61,825 bases of DNA from NCBI RefSeq assembly GCF_000745855.1, contig NZ_JQKD01000037.1, forward strand, positions 1 to 61,825. Direction: 5' to 3'. Position 1 is the first letter of the stretch; every line of letters begins with the position of its first letter. The translations under genes and the position numbers were made by a program. Positions 8,807 through 18,011 of the stretch are shown in pieces. The notes beneath the pieces are model-generated. The model searched no databases, had not been told where the DNA came from, and saw only the letters and a program-made list of their open reading frames with translations. The stretch comes from Xenophilus azovorans DSM 13620. GTDB taxonomy: Bacteria > Pseudomonadota > Gammaproteobacteria > Burkholderiales > Burkholderiaceae_C.

Positions 8807-9982
8807 ATGCCGTCCCGAGTGCAAGCTGTCGTGTCCGGTCTGGGAATGGCCGGCCTTTCCAGATCGCAACCGTTTTCTGCGGGAGAGCTTGCGCTGGAAG
8901 CCATCGATCTGGCCATCGCCGATGCGGGTTTGCGGCACGAGGAGGTCGATGGCCTTCTCATCAGCCGCAGTCCTGTCGCGATCGATCGCGGCGTGGACCT
9001 GCGGCTTCGCCAGGCCTGCGGAATTCCCGATCTGAAGTTGTTGCAATTCATCGATGGTGAAGGCACCGGTGCGCTGCAGATGGTGCAAACCGCCGCAGGG
9101 GCGGTCTCGATGGGTTTGGCGCGGCACGTGGTCTGCGTCTTTGCGGATGCGCCGCTAAGGGGTGGCCGCCGCGGCTCCGAAGCGTTCGGGACTGTGAAGT
9201 CGACGACCGGGATCGACGGGCTGCGCTACAGCAGTGGCCTGTTCGGCGCGCCCGCGCTGTATGGCCTGGCCGTGCGCAGGCACATGGCGCTGTACGGAAC
9301 GACCGTCGAAGAACTTGGTGCGGTCGCAGTGACGGGCCGTCGCTGGGCGATGCTCAATCCACGCGCGGTATACCGGACCCCTCTGTCGCTCGACGACTAT
9401 CTCGCATCGCGGCTTGTTGCGGATCCGATCCGGTTGTACGACTGCGCGACGCCCGTGGACGGTGGCATCGCGGTCGTCGTCAGTACGGCCGACGCGTGTT
9501 CGGATCTCGCGCAACCGCCCGTCCACGTGCTGGGGATGGGGCAGGGCCACCCACGGCGGCCCCGCCAGCGCCCGTACGAGAACGAAGTGTCGACGGGGGC
9601 GCATGAGGCGAAGCGGACCGCCTTTTCGATGGCGGGCATCACGAGCGATGACATCGACATGGTGCAGTGCTACGACGCCTTCACGTACATGACCTTGCTG
9701 GCGCTGGAGGACTACGGCTTCTGCCAAAAGGGCGAGGCGGGTGCGATGGTTGCCGCGGGCCATACCGCGCCGGGCGGCCGGCTTCCGACCAATACCGGCG
9801 GCGGGCACCTGTCCGGCTACTACCTGCAGGGCATGACGCCTTTGTCCGAGGCCATTGTCCAGATCCGGGGCCAGGCCGGGGAGCGGCAGTGCCCGCGGCA
9901 CGAGGTTGCGCTGGTGACCAACGAAGGCGGCTTCTTCGACTACCACGCGTGCCTGGTCCTGGGAGCGCAATCCCATGCTTGA
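8807..9982 (+). CDS. Thiolase-fold protein lacking both catalytic cysteines (Ltp2-like aldolase candidate)
   Basis: The 391-residue protein has the SCP2-thiolase-like fold (VSGLGMAGLSRSQPFSAGEL; C-terminal TNEGGFFDYHACLVLG). The usual N-terminal nucleophile segment (CxSG) reads IDGEGTGALQ (82-91) with no Cys, and the C-terminal CxGG motif reads TNEGG (371-375). Instead there are tyrosines at 289 (QCYDAFT) and at 338-339 (LSGYYLQG, where thiolases have GHP). This pattern, with a DUF35 protein next door, is that of the Ltp2-ChsH2 DUF35 steroid side-chain aldolase, a thiolase-superfamily retro-aldolase. I infer retro-aldol cleavage of a 3-hydroxyacyl-CoA side chain. A conventional thiolase is unlikely. 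The gene overlaps the DUF35 gene by eight bases. Confidence 0.78.
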   Translation: MPSRVQAVVSGLGMAGLSRSQPFSAGELALEAIDLAIADAGLRHEEVDGLLISRSPVAIDRGVDLRLRQACGIPDLKLLQFIDGEGTGALQMVQTAAGAVSMGLARHVVCVFADAPLRGGRRGSEAFGTVKSTTGIDGLRYSSGLFGAPALYGLAVRRHMALYGTTVEELGAVAVTGRRWAMLNPRAVYRTPLSLDDYLASRLVADPIRLYDCATPVDGGIAVVVSTADACSDLAQPPVHVLGMGQGHPRRPRQRPYENEVSTGAHEAKRTAFSMAGITSDDIDMVQCYDAFTYMTLLALEDYGFCQKGEAGAMVAAGHTAPGGRLPTNTGGGHLSGYYLQGMTPLSEAIVQIRGQAGERQCPRHEVALVTNEGGFFDYHACLVLGAQSHA

Positions 9983-10382
9983 CAGCCGAATGTCCACGGC
10001 GAAGCCGATGCCCGAAGCCGATGCGGCGACGCTGCCGTTCTTCGAGGCGCTGTCGCGCCAGCTGCTGCAGGTGCAACGCTGCACGCGCTGCGGCGCGTCC
10101 CAGCTCGGTGAACGCCGGTGCAACCAATGCCGCTGCGACCGCCTCGACTGGATTGCGGCGAGCGGCCGGGCCCGCCTCTATTCGTTCGTCGTGATCCATG
10201 CGGCCTATCACGCCGCGTTCCCGCCGCCCTACAACGCGGCGATCGTCGAACTGGAGGAAGGCCCCCGGATCTACTCGAACGTGATCGGGTGCAGCGACGC
10301 GCAGCTGCGCATCGACATGCCGCTCCACGTTGTCTTCGAAGCGCAGGGTGGGACCTGGCTTCCTGTCTTTCAACCCGCCTGA
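9975..10382 (+). CDS. DUF35 OB-fold protein with zinc ribbon, partner of the thiolase-like protein
   Basis: The 135-residue protein has an N-terminal rubredoxin-like zinc ribbon (Cys36-x2-Cys39 and Cys49-x2-Cys52 within QRCTRCGASQLGERRCNQC) followed by an OB-fold (GRARLYSFVVIHAAYHAAFP; RIDMPLHVVFEAQGGTWLPV). This is the DUF35/acyl-CoA-associated arrangement. DUF35 proteins form complexes with thiolase-fold enzymes, for example with Ltp2 and BbsB, and contribute to the CoA or acyl tunnel. The start overlaps the end of the thiolase-like gene by eight bases, which fits co-translation of a complex. An internal ATG (residue 6) is a second possible start. Confidence 0.88.
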   Translation: MLDSRMSTAKPMPEADAATLPFFEALSRQLLQVQRCTRCGASQLGERRCNQCRCDRLDWIAASGRARLYSFVVIHAAYHAAFPPPYNAAIVELEEGPRIYSNVIGCSDAQLRIDMPLHVVFEAQGGTWLPVFQPA

Positions 10383-10406
10383 CCCGAGGCATCCGACGAT
10401 TCAAGA

Positions 10407-11306
10407 ATGACAGCCACGACACGAACACCCAGCATCTGGCAGGACCTGAGGGAAACATCGTTTTCCCAGGGATGGATGGATGCAGGCGGTTATCGGACGC
10501 GCTATCTCCATGCGGGCGACGATTCACTGCCGCCGCTCCTTCTGCTGCACGGCATTGGCGGCCATTGCGAAGCCTACGCCCGCAACCTCGACCGGCACGG
10601 CGCGTACTTCGACACCTGGGCCATCGATCTCATCGGCCACGGCCGCAGCGCCAAACCGGACCATCCCTACGAGATCAGCCACTATGTGGACCACGTGTTG
10701 CGCATCATGGATGCACGCGGCTGGAACCGCATCCACATCAGCGGCGAGTCGCTGGGCGGCTGGGTCGCGTCCCGGCTTGCAGCCGACCACCCGGATCGCG
10801 TCGATCGCGTCGTGCTCAACACCGCAGGCGGATCGCAGGCCGATCCGGTCGTCATGGACAGGATCCGCAGCCTGTCCATGCGCGCCGCGGAAAATCCCGA
10901 GTGGGATTTCATCAAGGCGCGCGTCGAGTGGCTCATGGCGGATGCGAAGGATGCGACCGAGGACATCGTCGCCTGCCGTCAATCGATCTACAGCCAGACC
11001 GGGTTCGCCGAGGCGATGAAGAATGCCATGGTGTTGCAGGACATGGAGGTGCGCAAACGCAATCTGATGCTGGCCGAAGACTACGGGCGCATCGAGGCGC
11101 CGACGCTCGTGCTCTGGACGTCGCACGATCCGACGGCGGATGTCAGCGAAGGACGAAGGATCTCCAGCATGATCCCTGGCTCCGTGTTCGAGGTGATGCA
11201 GGGGTGCGGTCATTGGCCGCAGTGGGAGGATGTGGACACGTTCAACCGCATCCACATCAATTTCCTCCGCGGTCTCCCCCTCGACGCACCTCTGTCGGCA
11301 CCATGA
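10407..11306 (+). CDS. mhpC: Meta-cleavage product hydrolase (MhpC-like)
   Basis: This 299-residue alpha/beta hydrolase has HGIGG (49-53) as oxyanion element, IDLIGHGRSAKP, the nucleophile elbow GESLGG with Ser115, Asp241 (SHDPT) and His269 (GCGHWPQWE), the full Ser-Asp-His triad of C-C hydrolases. These enzymes hydrolyse the 2-hydroxy-6-oxo-dienoate made by extradiol ring cleavage into 2-hydroxypenta-2,4-dienoate and an acid. It overlaps the MhpB-like dioxygenase gene by ATGA, in keeping with consecutive reactions. The acid released depends on the ring side chain, which the sequence does not reveal. Confidence 0.88.
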   Translation: MTATTRTPSIWQDLRETSFSQGWMDAGGYRTRYLHAGDDSLPPLLLLHGIGGHCEAYARNLDRHGAYFDTWAIDLIGHGRSAKPDHPYEISHYVDHVLRIMDARGWNRIHISGESLGGWVASRLAADHPDRVDRVVLNTAGGSQADPVVMDRIRSLSMRAAENPEWDFIKARVEWLMADAKDATEDIVACRQSIYSQTGFAEAMKNAMVLQDMEVRKRNLMLAEDYGRIEAPTLVLWTSHDPTADVSEGRRISSMIPGSVFEVMQGCGHWPQWEDVDTFNRIHINFLRGLPLDAPLSAP

Positions 11307-12247
11307 CGCACGATCTCGCGTTCCTGGGAATGTCTCACACGCCGCTCTATGGCCTCAATCCCGTCGCGCCGGAGGTGGAGGCGGGACTGAAGCAAGCTCT
11401 GGCCGATGCGCGCGCGGCGGTCCATGCCTGGCAACCCGATCGTGTCGTTCTGATCGGTGCTGATCACTACAACGGCTTCTTCAACGAACTCATGCCCCCG
11501 TTCTGCATCGGCACGAACGCCACCGCGGTCGGCGATTACCTGACACCTGCTGGCCCGCTGAACGTGGCCGCAGACGCGGCACTGGCGCTCGTCACCCATC
11601 TGATGGATGAAAACTTCGACATCGCGGTGTCGCGCCGCATGCAGGTGGACCACGGCTTTGCGCAATCGCTGCAGTTTCTCTGGGGTGGGCTGGACACGCC
11701 GCCGGTCATCCCGCTTTTCGTCAACGCGGTCGCGCCGCCGACCATTCCCAGGCTGTCGCGCTGCCGCGACCTCGGCGCATCGATCGGCCGGTTCCTCGAG
11801 AAGCTTCCTGGCCGCACGCTGCTCATCGGATCGGGCGGGCTGTCCCACGAACCTCCGGTGCCGACGCTCCAGCACCCGGATCCTGCAGTTCGCGAACGGA
11901 TCACACGCAAGCAGGAATCGACGCCGCAGGAGCGACAGGCGAAGACCGCGCGCGTCATGGCCGCGGGCATGGCGCTCGCCGCCCGAGACCCGGCGTTCAA
12001 GCCGCTGAATCCCGAATGGGATGCCGTCTGGATGGACGCGATACAGCAGGGTGAGCTTGATACCTTGCTGAACCGCAGTGAAGACAGCATCGCCTTCGAG
12101 GCTGGCCTGTCCGCCCATGAGTCCAAGAGCTGGCTGATCGCGCGCGCGGCCCTGCCAGCACGCCCTTTGGCTGACGGCGTGCGCTTCTACCGCGCCATTC
12201 CCGAGTACATGGCGGGCTTCGGCTTGTTGTTCGGAGAGCCGGCATGA
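11303..12247 (+). CDS. mhpB: Class III extradiol catechol dioxygenase (MhpB-like)
   Basis: The 314-residue protein has the length of E. coli MhpB and its motifs: LGMSHTPL (His12), GADHYNGFF (His55), MQVDHGFAQS (His117) and SGGLSHEPPVP (His182). The last two match the catalytic His pair of MhpB (LigB superfamily, Fe(II)). It cleaves 2,3-dihydroxyphenylpropionate-type catechols next to the diol. The ATG at 11303 overlaps the hydrolase stop. Its own stop overlaps the reductase start, giving an uninterrupted coupled series. Confidence 0.9.
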   Translation: MTHDLAFLGMSHTPLYGLNPVAPEVEAGLKQALADARAAVHAWQPDRVVLIGADHYNGFFNELMPPFCIGTNATAVGDYLTPAGPLNVAADAALALVTHLMDENFDIAVSRRMQVDHGFAQSLQFLWGGLDTPPVIPLFVNAVAPPTIPRLSRCRDLGASIGRFLEKLPGRTLLIGSGGLSHEPPVPTLQHPDPAVRERITRKQESTPQERQAKTARVMAAGMALAARDPAFKPLNPEWDAVWMDAIQQGELDTLLNRSEDSIAFEAGLSAHESKSWLIARAALPARPLADGVRFYRAIPEYMAGFGLLFGEPA

Positions 12248-13188
12248 AAGTTCAAGTCCGCCGCAGGGTCGATGAAGCACGGGACGTCGTTGCGCTTGAA
12301 CTGGGGGCGGTCCAAGGGGAGTTGCTGCCGCCATTTTCGGCAGGAGCCCACATCGACGTGCGGCTGCCCAGCAACCTGACGCGCCAATATTCGCTGTGCA
12401 ACAGCCCGGCCGACCGCACGCGCTACCTGATCGGTGTCCTGCTCGATCCCGCGTCGCGCGGCGGTTCGAAAGCCATGCATGCAGTCAGGGAGGGCGAGAT
12501 CCTCGAGATCAGCGAGCCCCGGAATCATTTCCCGCTGCATCCTGCGGCGCATTCCGTCCTCCTGGCCGGGGGCATCGGGATCACGCCGATCCTGTGCATG
12601 GCGGAGCAGCTCGCGCATGTCGGCGCGAGCTTCGAACTGCACTACTGCGTGCGTTCCGACGACCGGCTGGCCTTTCGCGATCGTTTGGCTCAATCTGATT
12701 TTTCCGGCCGCGTTCACACCTACGTCGACGCGCTGCCCGGGGGGCCGCACTTCGACCTGCAGACCGTTCTCGCCAATCCCCTGCCGGAAAAGCATGTGTA
12801 TGTCTGCGGGCCAGGTGGCTTCATCGACGCCGTCGTGCAGACGGCGGCCGCATTGAACTGGGCCGAGGGGTGTGTGCACCGTGAATACTTCGCAGGCACC
12901 GAGCCGGTGAAGGAGGGCGAGCGGCCATTTCAAGTCAGGCTCGCGAGCAGCGGTCAGTGCATTCCGGTCCATCCCACGCAGTCCATTGCCCAGGCGCTCA
13001 TGGCGCACGGCATCGACGTCCCACTGTCCTGCGAGCAGGGTGTCTGCGGCACATGCCTGACGAGGGTGCTCAAGGGCGAGCCCGATCACCGCGACCTGTA
13101 TCTCTCGCGTGCCGAGCGGGAGGCCCATGACCAGATCCTGGTTTGCTGCTCGCGCTCCAGATCCGCCGAACTGATTCTCGATATCTAG
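12244..13188 (+). CDS. Ferredoxin-type oxidoreductase, class IA (VanB/phthalate dioxygenase reductase type)
   Basis: The 314-residue reductase has an N-terminal flavin domain (RQYSLCNSPAD, the FMN motif), an NAD-binding domain (AGGIGITPILCM; YVCGPGGFIDAV) and a C-terminal plant-type [2Fe-2S] domain with Cys263, Cys268, Cys271 and Cys301. This order (FMN-NAD-FeS) is that of phthalate dioxygenase reductase and VanB. It passes electrons from NAD(P)H to a Rieske oxygenase, here most likely the alpha/beta enzyme 3.5 kb upstream in the same operon. The gene sits between ring cleavage and lower-pathway genes and overlaps mhpB by four bases. Confidence 0.92.
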   Translation: MKVQVRRRVDEARDVVALELGAVQGELLPPFSAGAHIDVRLPSNLTRQYSLCNSPADRTRYLIGVLLDPASRGGSKAMHAVREGEILEISEPRNHFPLHPAAHSVLLAGGIGITPILCMAEQLAHVGASFELHYCVRSDDRLAFRDRLAQSDFSGRVHTYVDALPGGPHFDLQTVLANPLPEKHVYVCGPGGFIDAVVQTAAALNWAEGCVHREYFAGTEPVKEGERPFQVRLASSGQCIPVHPTQSIAQALMAHGIDVPLSCEQGVCGTCLTRVLKGEPDHRDLYLSRAEREAHDQILVCCSRSRSAELILDI

Positions 13189-13211
13189 ACTCTTGCACTG
13201 GAGACAAAGCC

Positions 13212-13991
13212 ATGGACAACACAGAACGCGCCGCCGTCGCGCTGCGGCAGGCACGCCGGGACAGGCAGCCGATACCGCCGGTCTCTCAGACGCATGACAT
13301 CGCGGGGCTCGACGCTGCGTACGAAGTGGCCGGAAGCAATGTGCGTGCTCGCCTGGCCGAACCCGGCCGTCGCATCGTCGGGATGAAGGTCGGCCTGACC
13401 TCCCGCGCGGTCCAACAGCAGTTGGGCGTGGACCAGCCCGACTTCGGTGTGCTCTTCGATGACATGGAGTACCTGGACGGGGATGCCGTGCCCATGAGCC
13501 GCCTGATCCAGCCCAAAGTCGAGGCGGAAGTGGCCTTCATCGTCGCAAGCACGCTTTCCGGCGAGTCGCCGACCTGGTCCGAATTCCTCTGCTCGATCTC
13601 GTATGCGCTGCCGGCGCTGGAAATCGTCGACAGCGCGATCGCGGATTGGAAGATCAGCCTGGTCGACACGGTGGCCGACAACGCCTCGTCCGCGCTGTAT
13701 GTACTCGGTCATCAACCCGTCGCGCTGGGTCGGCTGGACCTCGGCGAGTTGGGGATGCAGATGAGCATGGATGGCGAAGTGGTGTCGGTCGGTACCGGCG
13801 CCGCCTGCTTGAGCCACCCGCTGCGCGCGGCGTACTGGCTCGTACGCACGATGGCCGCGCGCGGCAGGCCGCTGCAGGCGGGGCAGGTGATTCTTTCCGG
13901 CGCGCTGGGCCCCATGGTGCCCCTGAAGGCGGGGAACGTCGTCCATGCGCGCATCGGCGCGCTCGGCAGCGTCGGCTGCCGCATGGTTTGA
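13212..13991 (+). CDS. mhpD: 2-keto-4-pentenoate hydratase
   Basis: The 259-residue protein matches the MhpD/HpcG hydratase family of the fumarylacetoacetase superfamily. Landmarks are VGMKVGLTSRAVQQQLGVDQ, PDFGVLFDDMEY, the metal-site region QPKVEAEVAFIV with its conserved glutamates, and LEIVDSAIADWKISLVDTVA. It hydrates 2-hydroxypenta-2,4-dienoate to 4-hydroxy-2-oxovalerate. The start at 13212 follows GGAGACAAAGCC. The gene order MhpD-MhpF-MhpE is the same as in E. coli. Confidence 0.93.
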   Translation: MDNTERAAVALRQARRDRQPIPPVSQTHDIAGLDAAYEVAGSNVRARLAEPGRRIVGMKVGLTSRAVQQQLGVDQPDFGVLFDDMEYLDGDAVPMSRLIQPKVEAEVAFIVASTLSGESPTWSEFLCSISYALPALEIVDSAIADWKISLVDTVADNASSALYVLGHQPVALGRLDLGELGMQMSMDGEVVSVGTGAACLSHPLRAAYWLVRTMAARGRPLQAGQVILSGALGPMVPLKAGNVVHARIGALGSVGCRMV

Positions 13992-14000
13992 GGGACGGAC

Positions 14001-14948
14001 ATGCGGAAAATCAAGGCCGTCATCATCGGCAGCGGCAATATCGGAACGGACCTGCTGATCAAGATTCAGGGGCAGGGGCAGGAGCAGGGTCTGGAGGTCG
14101 TCGCGATGGTCGGTATCGACGCCACATCCGATGGTCTCGCGCGCGCGCGGCGCATGGGCGTGGCGACGACCGACCAGGGCGTCGAAGGACTGGTCGGCCT
14201 GCCGGTCTTCGACCACATCGACATCGTGTTCGATGCCACCAGTGCGGCAGCGCACGTCAGGAACGATGCCTTCCTGCGCCGTCACAAACCCGGCATCCGG
14301 ATCGTGGACCTCACGCCTGCCGCCATCGGCCCATACTGTGTTCCCGTGGTCAACGGCGAGAAGCATCTGGACGCACTCAATGTCAACATGGTCACCTGCG
14401 GCGGCCAGGCCACCATTCCCATGGTGGCGGCGGTCGCGCGCGTCGCACCGGTGTACTACGCTGAGATCGTGGCCTCCATTGCCAGCAAGAGCGCCGGACC
14501 CGGGACCCGCGCGAACATCGACGAGTTCACCGAGACTACCTCGCGGGCGATCGAATCCGTAGGCGGTGCAGGCCGGGGGAAAGCGATCATCGTGCTGAAC
14601 CCCGCAGAGCCGCCACTGATCATGCGCGACACCGTGTACACGTTCAGCGCGCTGGCCGACGAGATCCTGATTGCCGAGTCGGTCGACCGCATGGTGGCGG
14701 CGGTACGCGGGTACGTGCCGGGCTACCGATTGAAGCAGCAGTTGCAGTTCGATCGTTTGACGGACCTCACCATTCCGGGGCTCGGGAGCGGCCTTTCTGG
14801 GCTCAAGACTTCCATCTTCCTGGAAGTAGAGGGCGCCGCCCACTATCTTCCGGCGTATGCAGGCAATCTCGACATCATGACGAGCGCTGCGCTCGCGACG
14901 GCCGAGCGCATGGCGACGCGAATGGCCGCCGATGCCGCGGCCGTGTAA
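14001..14948 (+). CDS. mhpF: Acetaldehyde dehydrogenase (acylating)
   Basis: The 315-residue protein is a typical MhpF/DmpF. It has an N-terminal NAD-binding [14 protein letters not shown], the conserved DATSAAAHV segment and the active-site Cys133 in [15 protein letters not shown]. It converts the acetaldehyde released by the aldolase to acetyl-CoA and works as a channelling complex with MhpE, encoded 9 bp downstream. The length agrees with the family. Confidence 0.95.
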   Translation: MRKIKAVIIGSGNIGTDLLIKIQGQGQEQGLEVVAMVGIDATSDGLARARRMGVATTDQGVEGLVGLPVFDHIDIVFDATSAAAHVRNDAFLRRHKPGIRIVDLTPAAIGPYCVPVVNGEKHLDALNVNMVTCGGQATIPMVAAVARVAPVYYAEIVASIASKSAGPGTRANIDEFTETTSRAIESVGGAGRGKAIIVLNPAEPPLIMRDTVYTFSALADEILIAESVDRMVAAVRGYVPGYRLKQQLQFDRLTDLTIPGLGSGLSGLKTSIFLEVEGAAHYLPAYAGNLDIMTSAALATAERMATRMAADAAAV

Positions 14949-14957
14949 GGGAACGAC

Positions 14958-16010
14958 ATGACGGGCAAGAAAATCTACATTTCGGACGTGACGCTGCGAG
15001 ACGGCAGCCACGCGATCCGCCATCAATACACAGTGGCGCAAGTGCGCCAGATCGCCTCGGCGCTCGATGCGGCGCGTGTGGACTCCATCGAGGTTGCTCA
15101 CGGCGACGGGCTTCAGGGCGGCAGCTTCAATTACGGCTTCGGCGCGCACACCGACCTGGAGTGGATCGAGGCGGTGGCAGGCGTAGTCAAGCACGCCAAG
15201 GTGACAACGCTGCTGCTGCCTGGCATCGGCACCGTGCACGATCTGAAGGCTGCGTATTCGGCAGGCGCGCGCGTCGTGCGCATCGCAACGCATTGCACGG
15301 AGGCCGACGTCTCACGTCAGCACATCGAAGCGGCACGCGCCCTTGGCATGGACACGGTTGGCTTTCTCATGATGAGCCATATGACGGATGCAAAGCGCCT
15401 GGCGAAGCAGGCCCGATTGATGGAGAGTTATGGCGCAACCTGCGTTTATGTGGTGGACTCGGGTGGAGCGCTGGGTATGCAGGACGTTCGGGATCGCTTT
15501 CGCGCGTTCAAGGAGGTGCTGTCCCCCGAGACGGAAACCGGAATGCATGCACATCACAACCTCAGCCTCGGTGTGGCGAACTCCATCGTCGCGGTTGAGG
15601 AGGGATGCGATCGCGTGGATGCGAGCTTGGCCGGAATGGGGGCCGGCGCGGGGAATGCGCCGCTGGAGGTGTTCATCGCTGCCGCCGAGCGGATGGGGTG
15701 GAACCACGGTTGCGACCTGTACAAGCTGATGGACGCCGCCGACGACATCGTCCGCCCGTTGCAAGACCGGCCCGTACGCGTCGACCGGGAAACCCTGGCG
15801 CTTGGCTATGCGGGCGTGTACAGCAGTTTCCTCCGACATTCCGAAGCGGCGGCAGGCAAATACGGCTTGAAGACAGTCGATATCCTCATCGAGCTCGGCC
15901 GTCGGCGGATGGTCGGTGGGCAGGAGGACATGATCGTGGACGTCGCACTCGATCTCCTCGAGCGGCGGAACGCAGACCGCGCCAGCAATCAACGGAGACC
16001 CGGACAATGA
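14958..16010 (+). CDS. mhpE: 4-hydroxy-2-oxovalerate aldolase
   Basis: The 350-residue HMGL-like TIM-barrel aldolase has the signature [15 protein letters not shown] (Arg14, Asp15, His18) and the divalent-metal motif [14 protein letters not shown] (His197, His199). It splits 4-hydroxy-2-oxovalerate into pyruvate and acetaldehyde and forms the channelling complex with MhpF. The stop codon overlaps the start of the following Bug gene. This closes the lower meta-cleavage pathway. Confidence 0.95.
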   Translation: MTGKKIYISDVTLRDGSHAIRHQYTVAQVRQIASALDAARVDSIEVAHGDGLQGGSFNYGFGAHTDLEWIEAVAGVVKHAKVTTLLLPGIGTVHDLKAAYSAGARVVRIATHCTEADVSRQHIEAARALGMDTVGFLMMSHMTDAKRLAKQARLMESYGATCVYVVDSGGALGMQDVRDRFRAFKEVLSPETETGMHAHHNLSLGVANSIVAVEEGCDRVDASLAGMGAGAGNAPLEVFIAAAERMGWNHGCDLYKLMDAADDIVRPLQDRPVRVDRETLALGYAGVYSSFLRHSEAAAGKYGLKTVDILIELGRRRMVGGQEDMIVDVALDLLERRNADRASNQRRPGQ

Positions 16011-16984
16011 TCCAGCGCCGTCAAGTTCTCCTGGCCGCCCTCGGCCTGCCGGCGGCGTTCACAGCCACGCCTTCGGCGCTGGCGCAGGTCGCCTATCCGA
16101 CCAAGCCGATCCGGCTCATCGTGATGTATCCGCCTGGCGGCCCTTCGGACACGATGGCCCGCTCCGTCGCCGAGATCCTTGCCGGCCGGCTGCGCCAGCC
16201 GGTGCTGGTGGAAAACAAGCCGGGCGGCGGCGGCCAGATTGCGGCGGCAGCCATGCTGCAGGCGCCGGCCGACGGCCACGCCCTGATGCTGGGCGACAGC
16301 GCCGCCTTCGCGGCCAATCGCTTTCTCTACAAGGGCTTCGCCTTCGACACGCAGCGAGACATGGCGCCGGTGGCGCCGCTGATGGCCATGCCGATGGTGC
16401 TGTGGGTGCAACATGGCAGCAGCGTCAATTCGATCCGCGACCTGATGGCGCTGGCCAAAACCCGGACCGTGAGCTTCGCCTCGCAGGGGCCGGGATCGGC
16501 TGGCCATCTGCTCGGCGAGATGCTCAAGGGCGCCAGCGGCGCCGACCTGAACCACGTGCTTTACCGCGGCTCGGCGCCGGCGATGGTCGACCTTCTGGGC
16601 GGCCAGGTCGACTGCCTGTTCGACGGCATCGGCGCCGGTCTGCCTTACCTGCGCGACCAGAAGCTCAAGGCCATCGCCACCGCCACGTCGTCCCGCCTGG
16701 CACTGGTGCCCGAGGTCCCGACCACCGCGGAAGCAGGCTTTCCAGCGGTGAAAATCAACATCTGGTTCGGCCTCGTCACGAACGCCGGCACGCCGGCCGC
16801 AGTGGTTACGAAGTTGAACGAGGAAGTGCGTCTGGCCCTGGCCACCCCGCAGGTGGCCAATCGCTTCAAGCCGCTGGGCTTCGACTTCATGGCGATGGAC
16901 CAGGCGGCTTTCGACCAGTTGATCCGGCAGGAAACCGAACTCCTCGGCAACGTCGTCCGCAGCCGCGGGATCACCGCGGATTGA
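16007..16984 (+). CDS. Bug/TctC-type solute receptor
   Basis: The 325-residue protein has a cleavable signal peptide ([20 protein letters not shown], ending SALAQ) and the Bug motif [20 protein letters not shown] followed by [20 protein letters not shown]. It overlaps the mhpE stop by four bases, so it is the last gene of the aromatic operon, which both starts and ends with a Bug receptor. The two receptors are clearly diverged and may bind different substrates. No membrane subunits of a TTT transporter are present. Confidence 0.9.
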   Translation: MIQRRQVLLAALGLPAAFTATPSALAQVAYPTKPIRLIVMYPPGGPSDTMARSVAEILAGRLRQPVLVENKPGGGGQIAAAAMLQAPADGHALMLGDSAAFAANRFLYKGFAFDTQRDMAPVAPLMAMPMVLWVQHGSSVNSIRDLMALAKTRTVSFASQGPGSAGHLLGEMLKGASGADLNHVLYRGSAPAMVDLLGGQVDCLFDGIGAGLPYLRDQKLKAIATATSSRLALVPEVPTTAEAGFPAVKINIWFGLVTNAGTPAAVVTKLNEEVRLALATPQVANRFKPLGFDFMAMDQAAFDQLIRQETELLGNVVRSRGITAD

Positions 16985-17210
16985 CCGGCGGCAACCTGCG
17001 ACGCCGCAGGCGCCGGTGTCGTAGGTCGCGCGCGGCCCGCTATCAGAGAGTTGAGGTGGCGCCTGGGCGTATATGGCGGCGTTGGACGTGCAGCGGATCA
17101 CGCTGGCGGTCATCGGCACCGCGTCGTCCACGATGCGGGAAAAACTCGGGCCGTTGCTTGGAACGCACAAGCGCCTCGGGACAATGCGGAGCATCACAGA
17201 TGAGGACCGC

Positions 17211-18011
17211 ATGACCTATTCAAACCTGCTCGTCGAACAGTCGGGCCCCGTATGCCGCATCTGGCTCAACCGCGAGCCCGTGCGCAATGCCCAGAGCCAG
17301 CTGCTGCTGGACGAGCTCGACGCTGCGCTGACGCGCGCGCGCGACGACGCCGACACCCGCGTGGTGGTGCTGGCGGCCAAAGGCAAGCACTTCTCCGCCG
17401 GCCACGACCTCAAGGAGGCGCAGGAGAAGCGCGCGGATTTCAGTGTCGAGGAGCGCTGGGCCTATGAGGAGAAGCGCTACTTCAACTACTGCATGAACCT
17501 GTGGGACTTCCCCAAGCCCACGGTCGCGCAGGTGCAGGGCGCATGCGTCGCCGCAGGATTCATGGTGGCCAACATGTGCGACCTGATCGTGGCCTCGGAG
17601 GATGCCTTCTTCTCCGATCCGGTCACTCATACCATGGGCGCAGCGGCCACCGAGGTGCTGATTCATCCCTGGGTCATGAGCCTTCGGGCAGCCAAGGAGT
17701 TCCTGTTCATGGGCGAGCGGGTGAGCGCCCGGCGCGCCTACGAGCTCGGCATCGTCAACAAGGTGGTAGCAATCGGCGAACTGCCCGATGCGGCGATGCA
17801 GGTCGCCCAGCGCATCGCGCAGGCGCCGCCGTTCGCAATGCGCATCCTGAAGAAGTCCTTGAATCGCGTCGCCGATGCGCAGGGAATGCGCCAGGCGCTG
17901 TCGGCGCATTTCGACCTGCACCAGCTCAGCCATGTGAGCAGCGAATACCTGCGCACCCGCGATGCAGGCCTCGCGAAAGCCATCCAGAAGGGCGCGACGC
18001 ATGGTGCATAG
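17211..18011 (+). CDS. Enoyl-CoA hydratase/isomerase (crotonase) family protein
   Basis: The 266-residue crotonase has the two oxyanion segments KHFSAGHDLKEA (59-70) and QGACVAAGFMVANMCDLIVA (109-128). The ATG at 17211 (MTYSNLLVEQ) follows GATGAGGACCGC. Upstream in-frame codons back to 17073 show no family similarity. It adds water to an enoyl-CoA or carries out a related CoA-ester reaction. The next gene, an ADP-forming acyl-CoA synthetase, overlaps it by 11 bases. The 226-bp gap before it contains no gene I can support and probably carries the promoter of this module. Confidence 0.88.
   Translation: MTYSNLLVEQSGPVCRIWLNREPVRNAQSQLLLDELDAALTRARDDADTRVVVLAAKGKHFSAGHDLKEAQEKRADFSVEERWAYEEKRYFNYCMNLWDFPKPTVAQVQGACVAAGFMVANMCDLIVASEDAFFSDPVTHTMGAAATEVLIHPWVMSLRAAKEFLFMGERVSARRAYELGIVNKVVAIGELPDAAMQVAQRIAQAPPFAMRILKKSLNRVADAQGMRQALSAHFDLHQLSHVSSEYLRTRDAGLAKAIQKGATHGA

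Noticed and set aside
8807-9982. Ordinary acetyl-CoA acetyltransferase (thiolase)
   Set aside because: Neither catalytic cysteine is present at its motif.
17177-17191. A weak look-alike of the IclR motif (ACAATGCGGA) before the hydratase gene
   Set aside because: Only 9 of 15 positions agree and the inverted repeat is lost, so it cannot be used to add region C to the regulon.
17073-17210. An upstream extension of the enoyl-CoA hydratase by 46 codons
   Set aside because: No family similarity there, and a good ribosome site (GAGGA) precedes the ATG at 17211.
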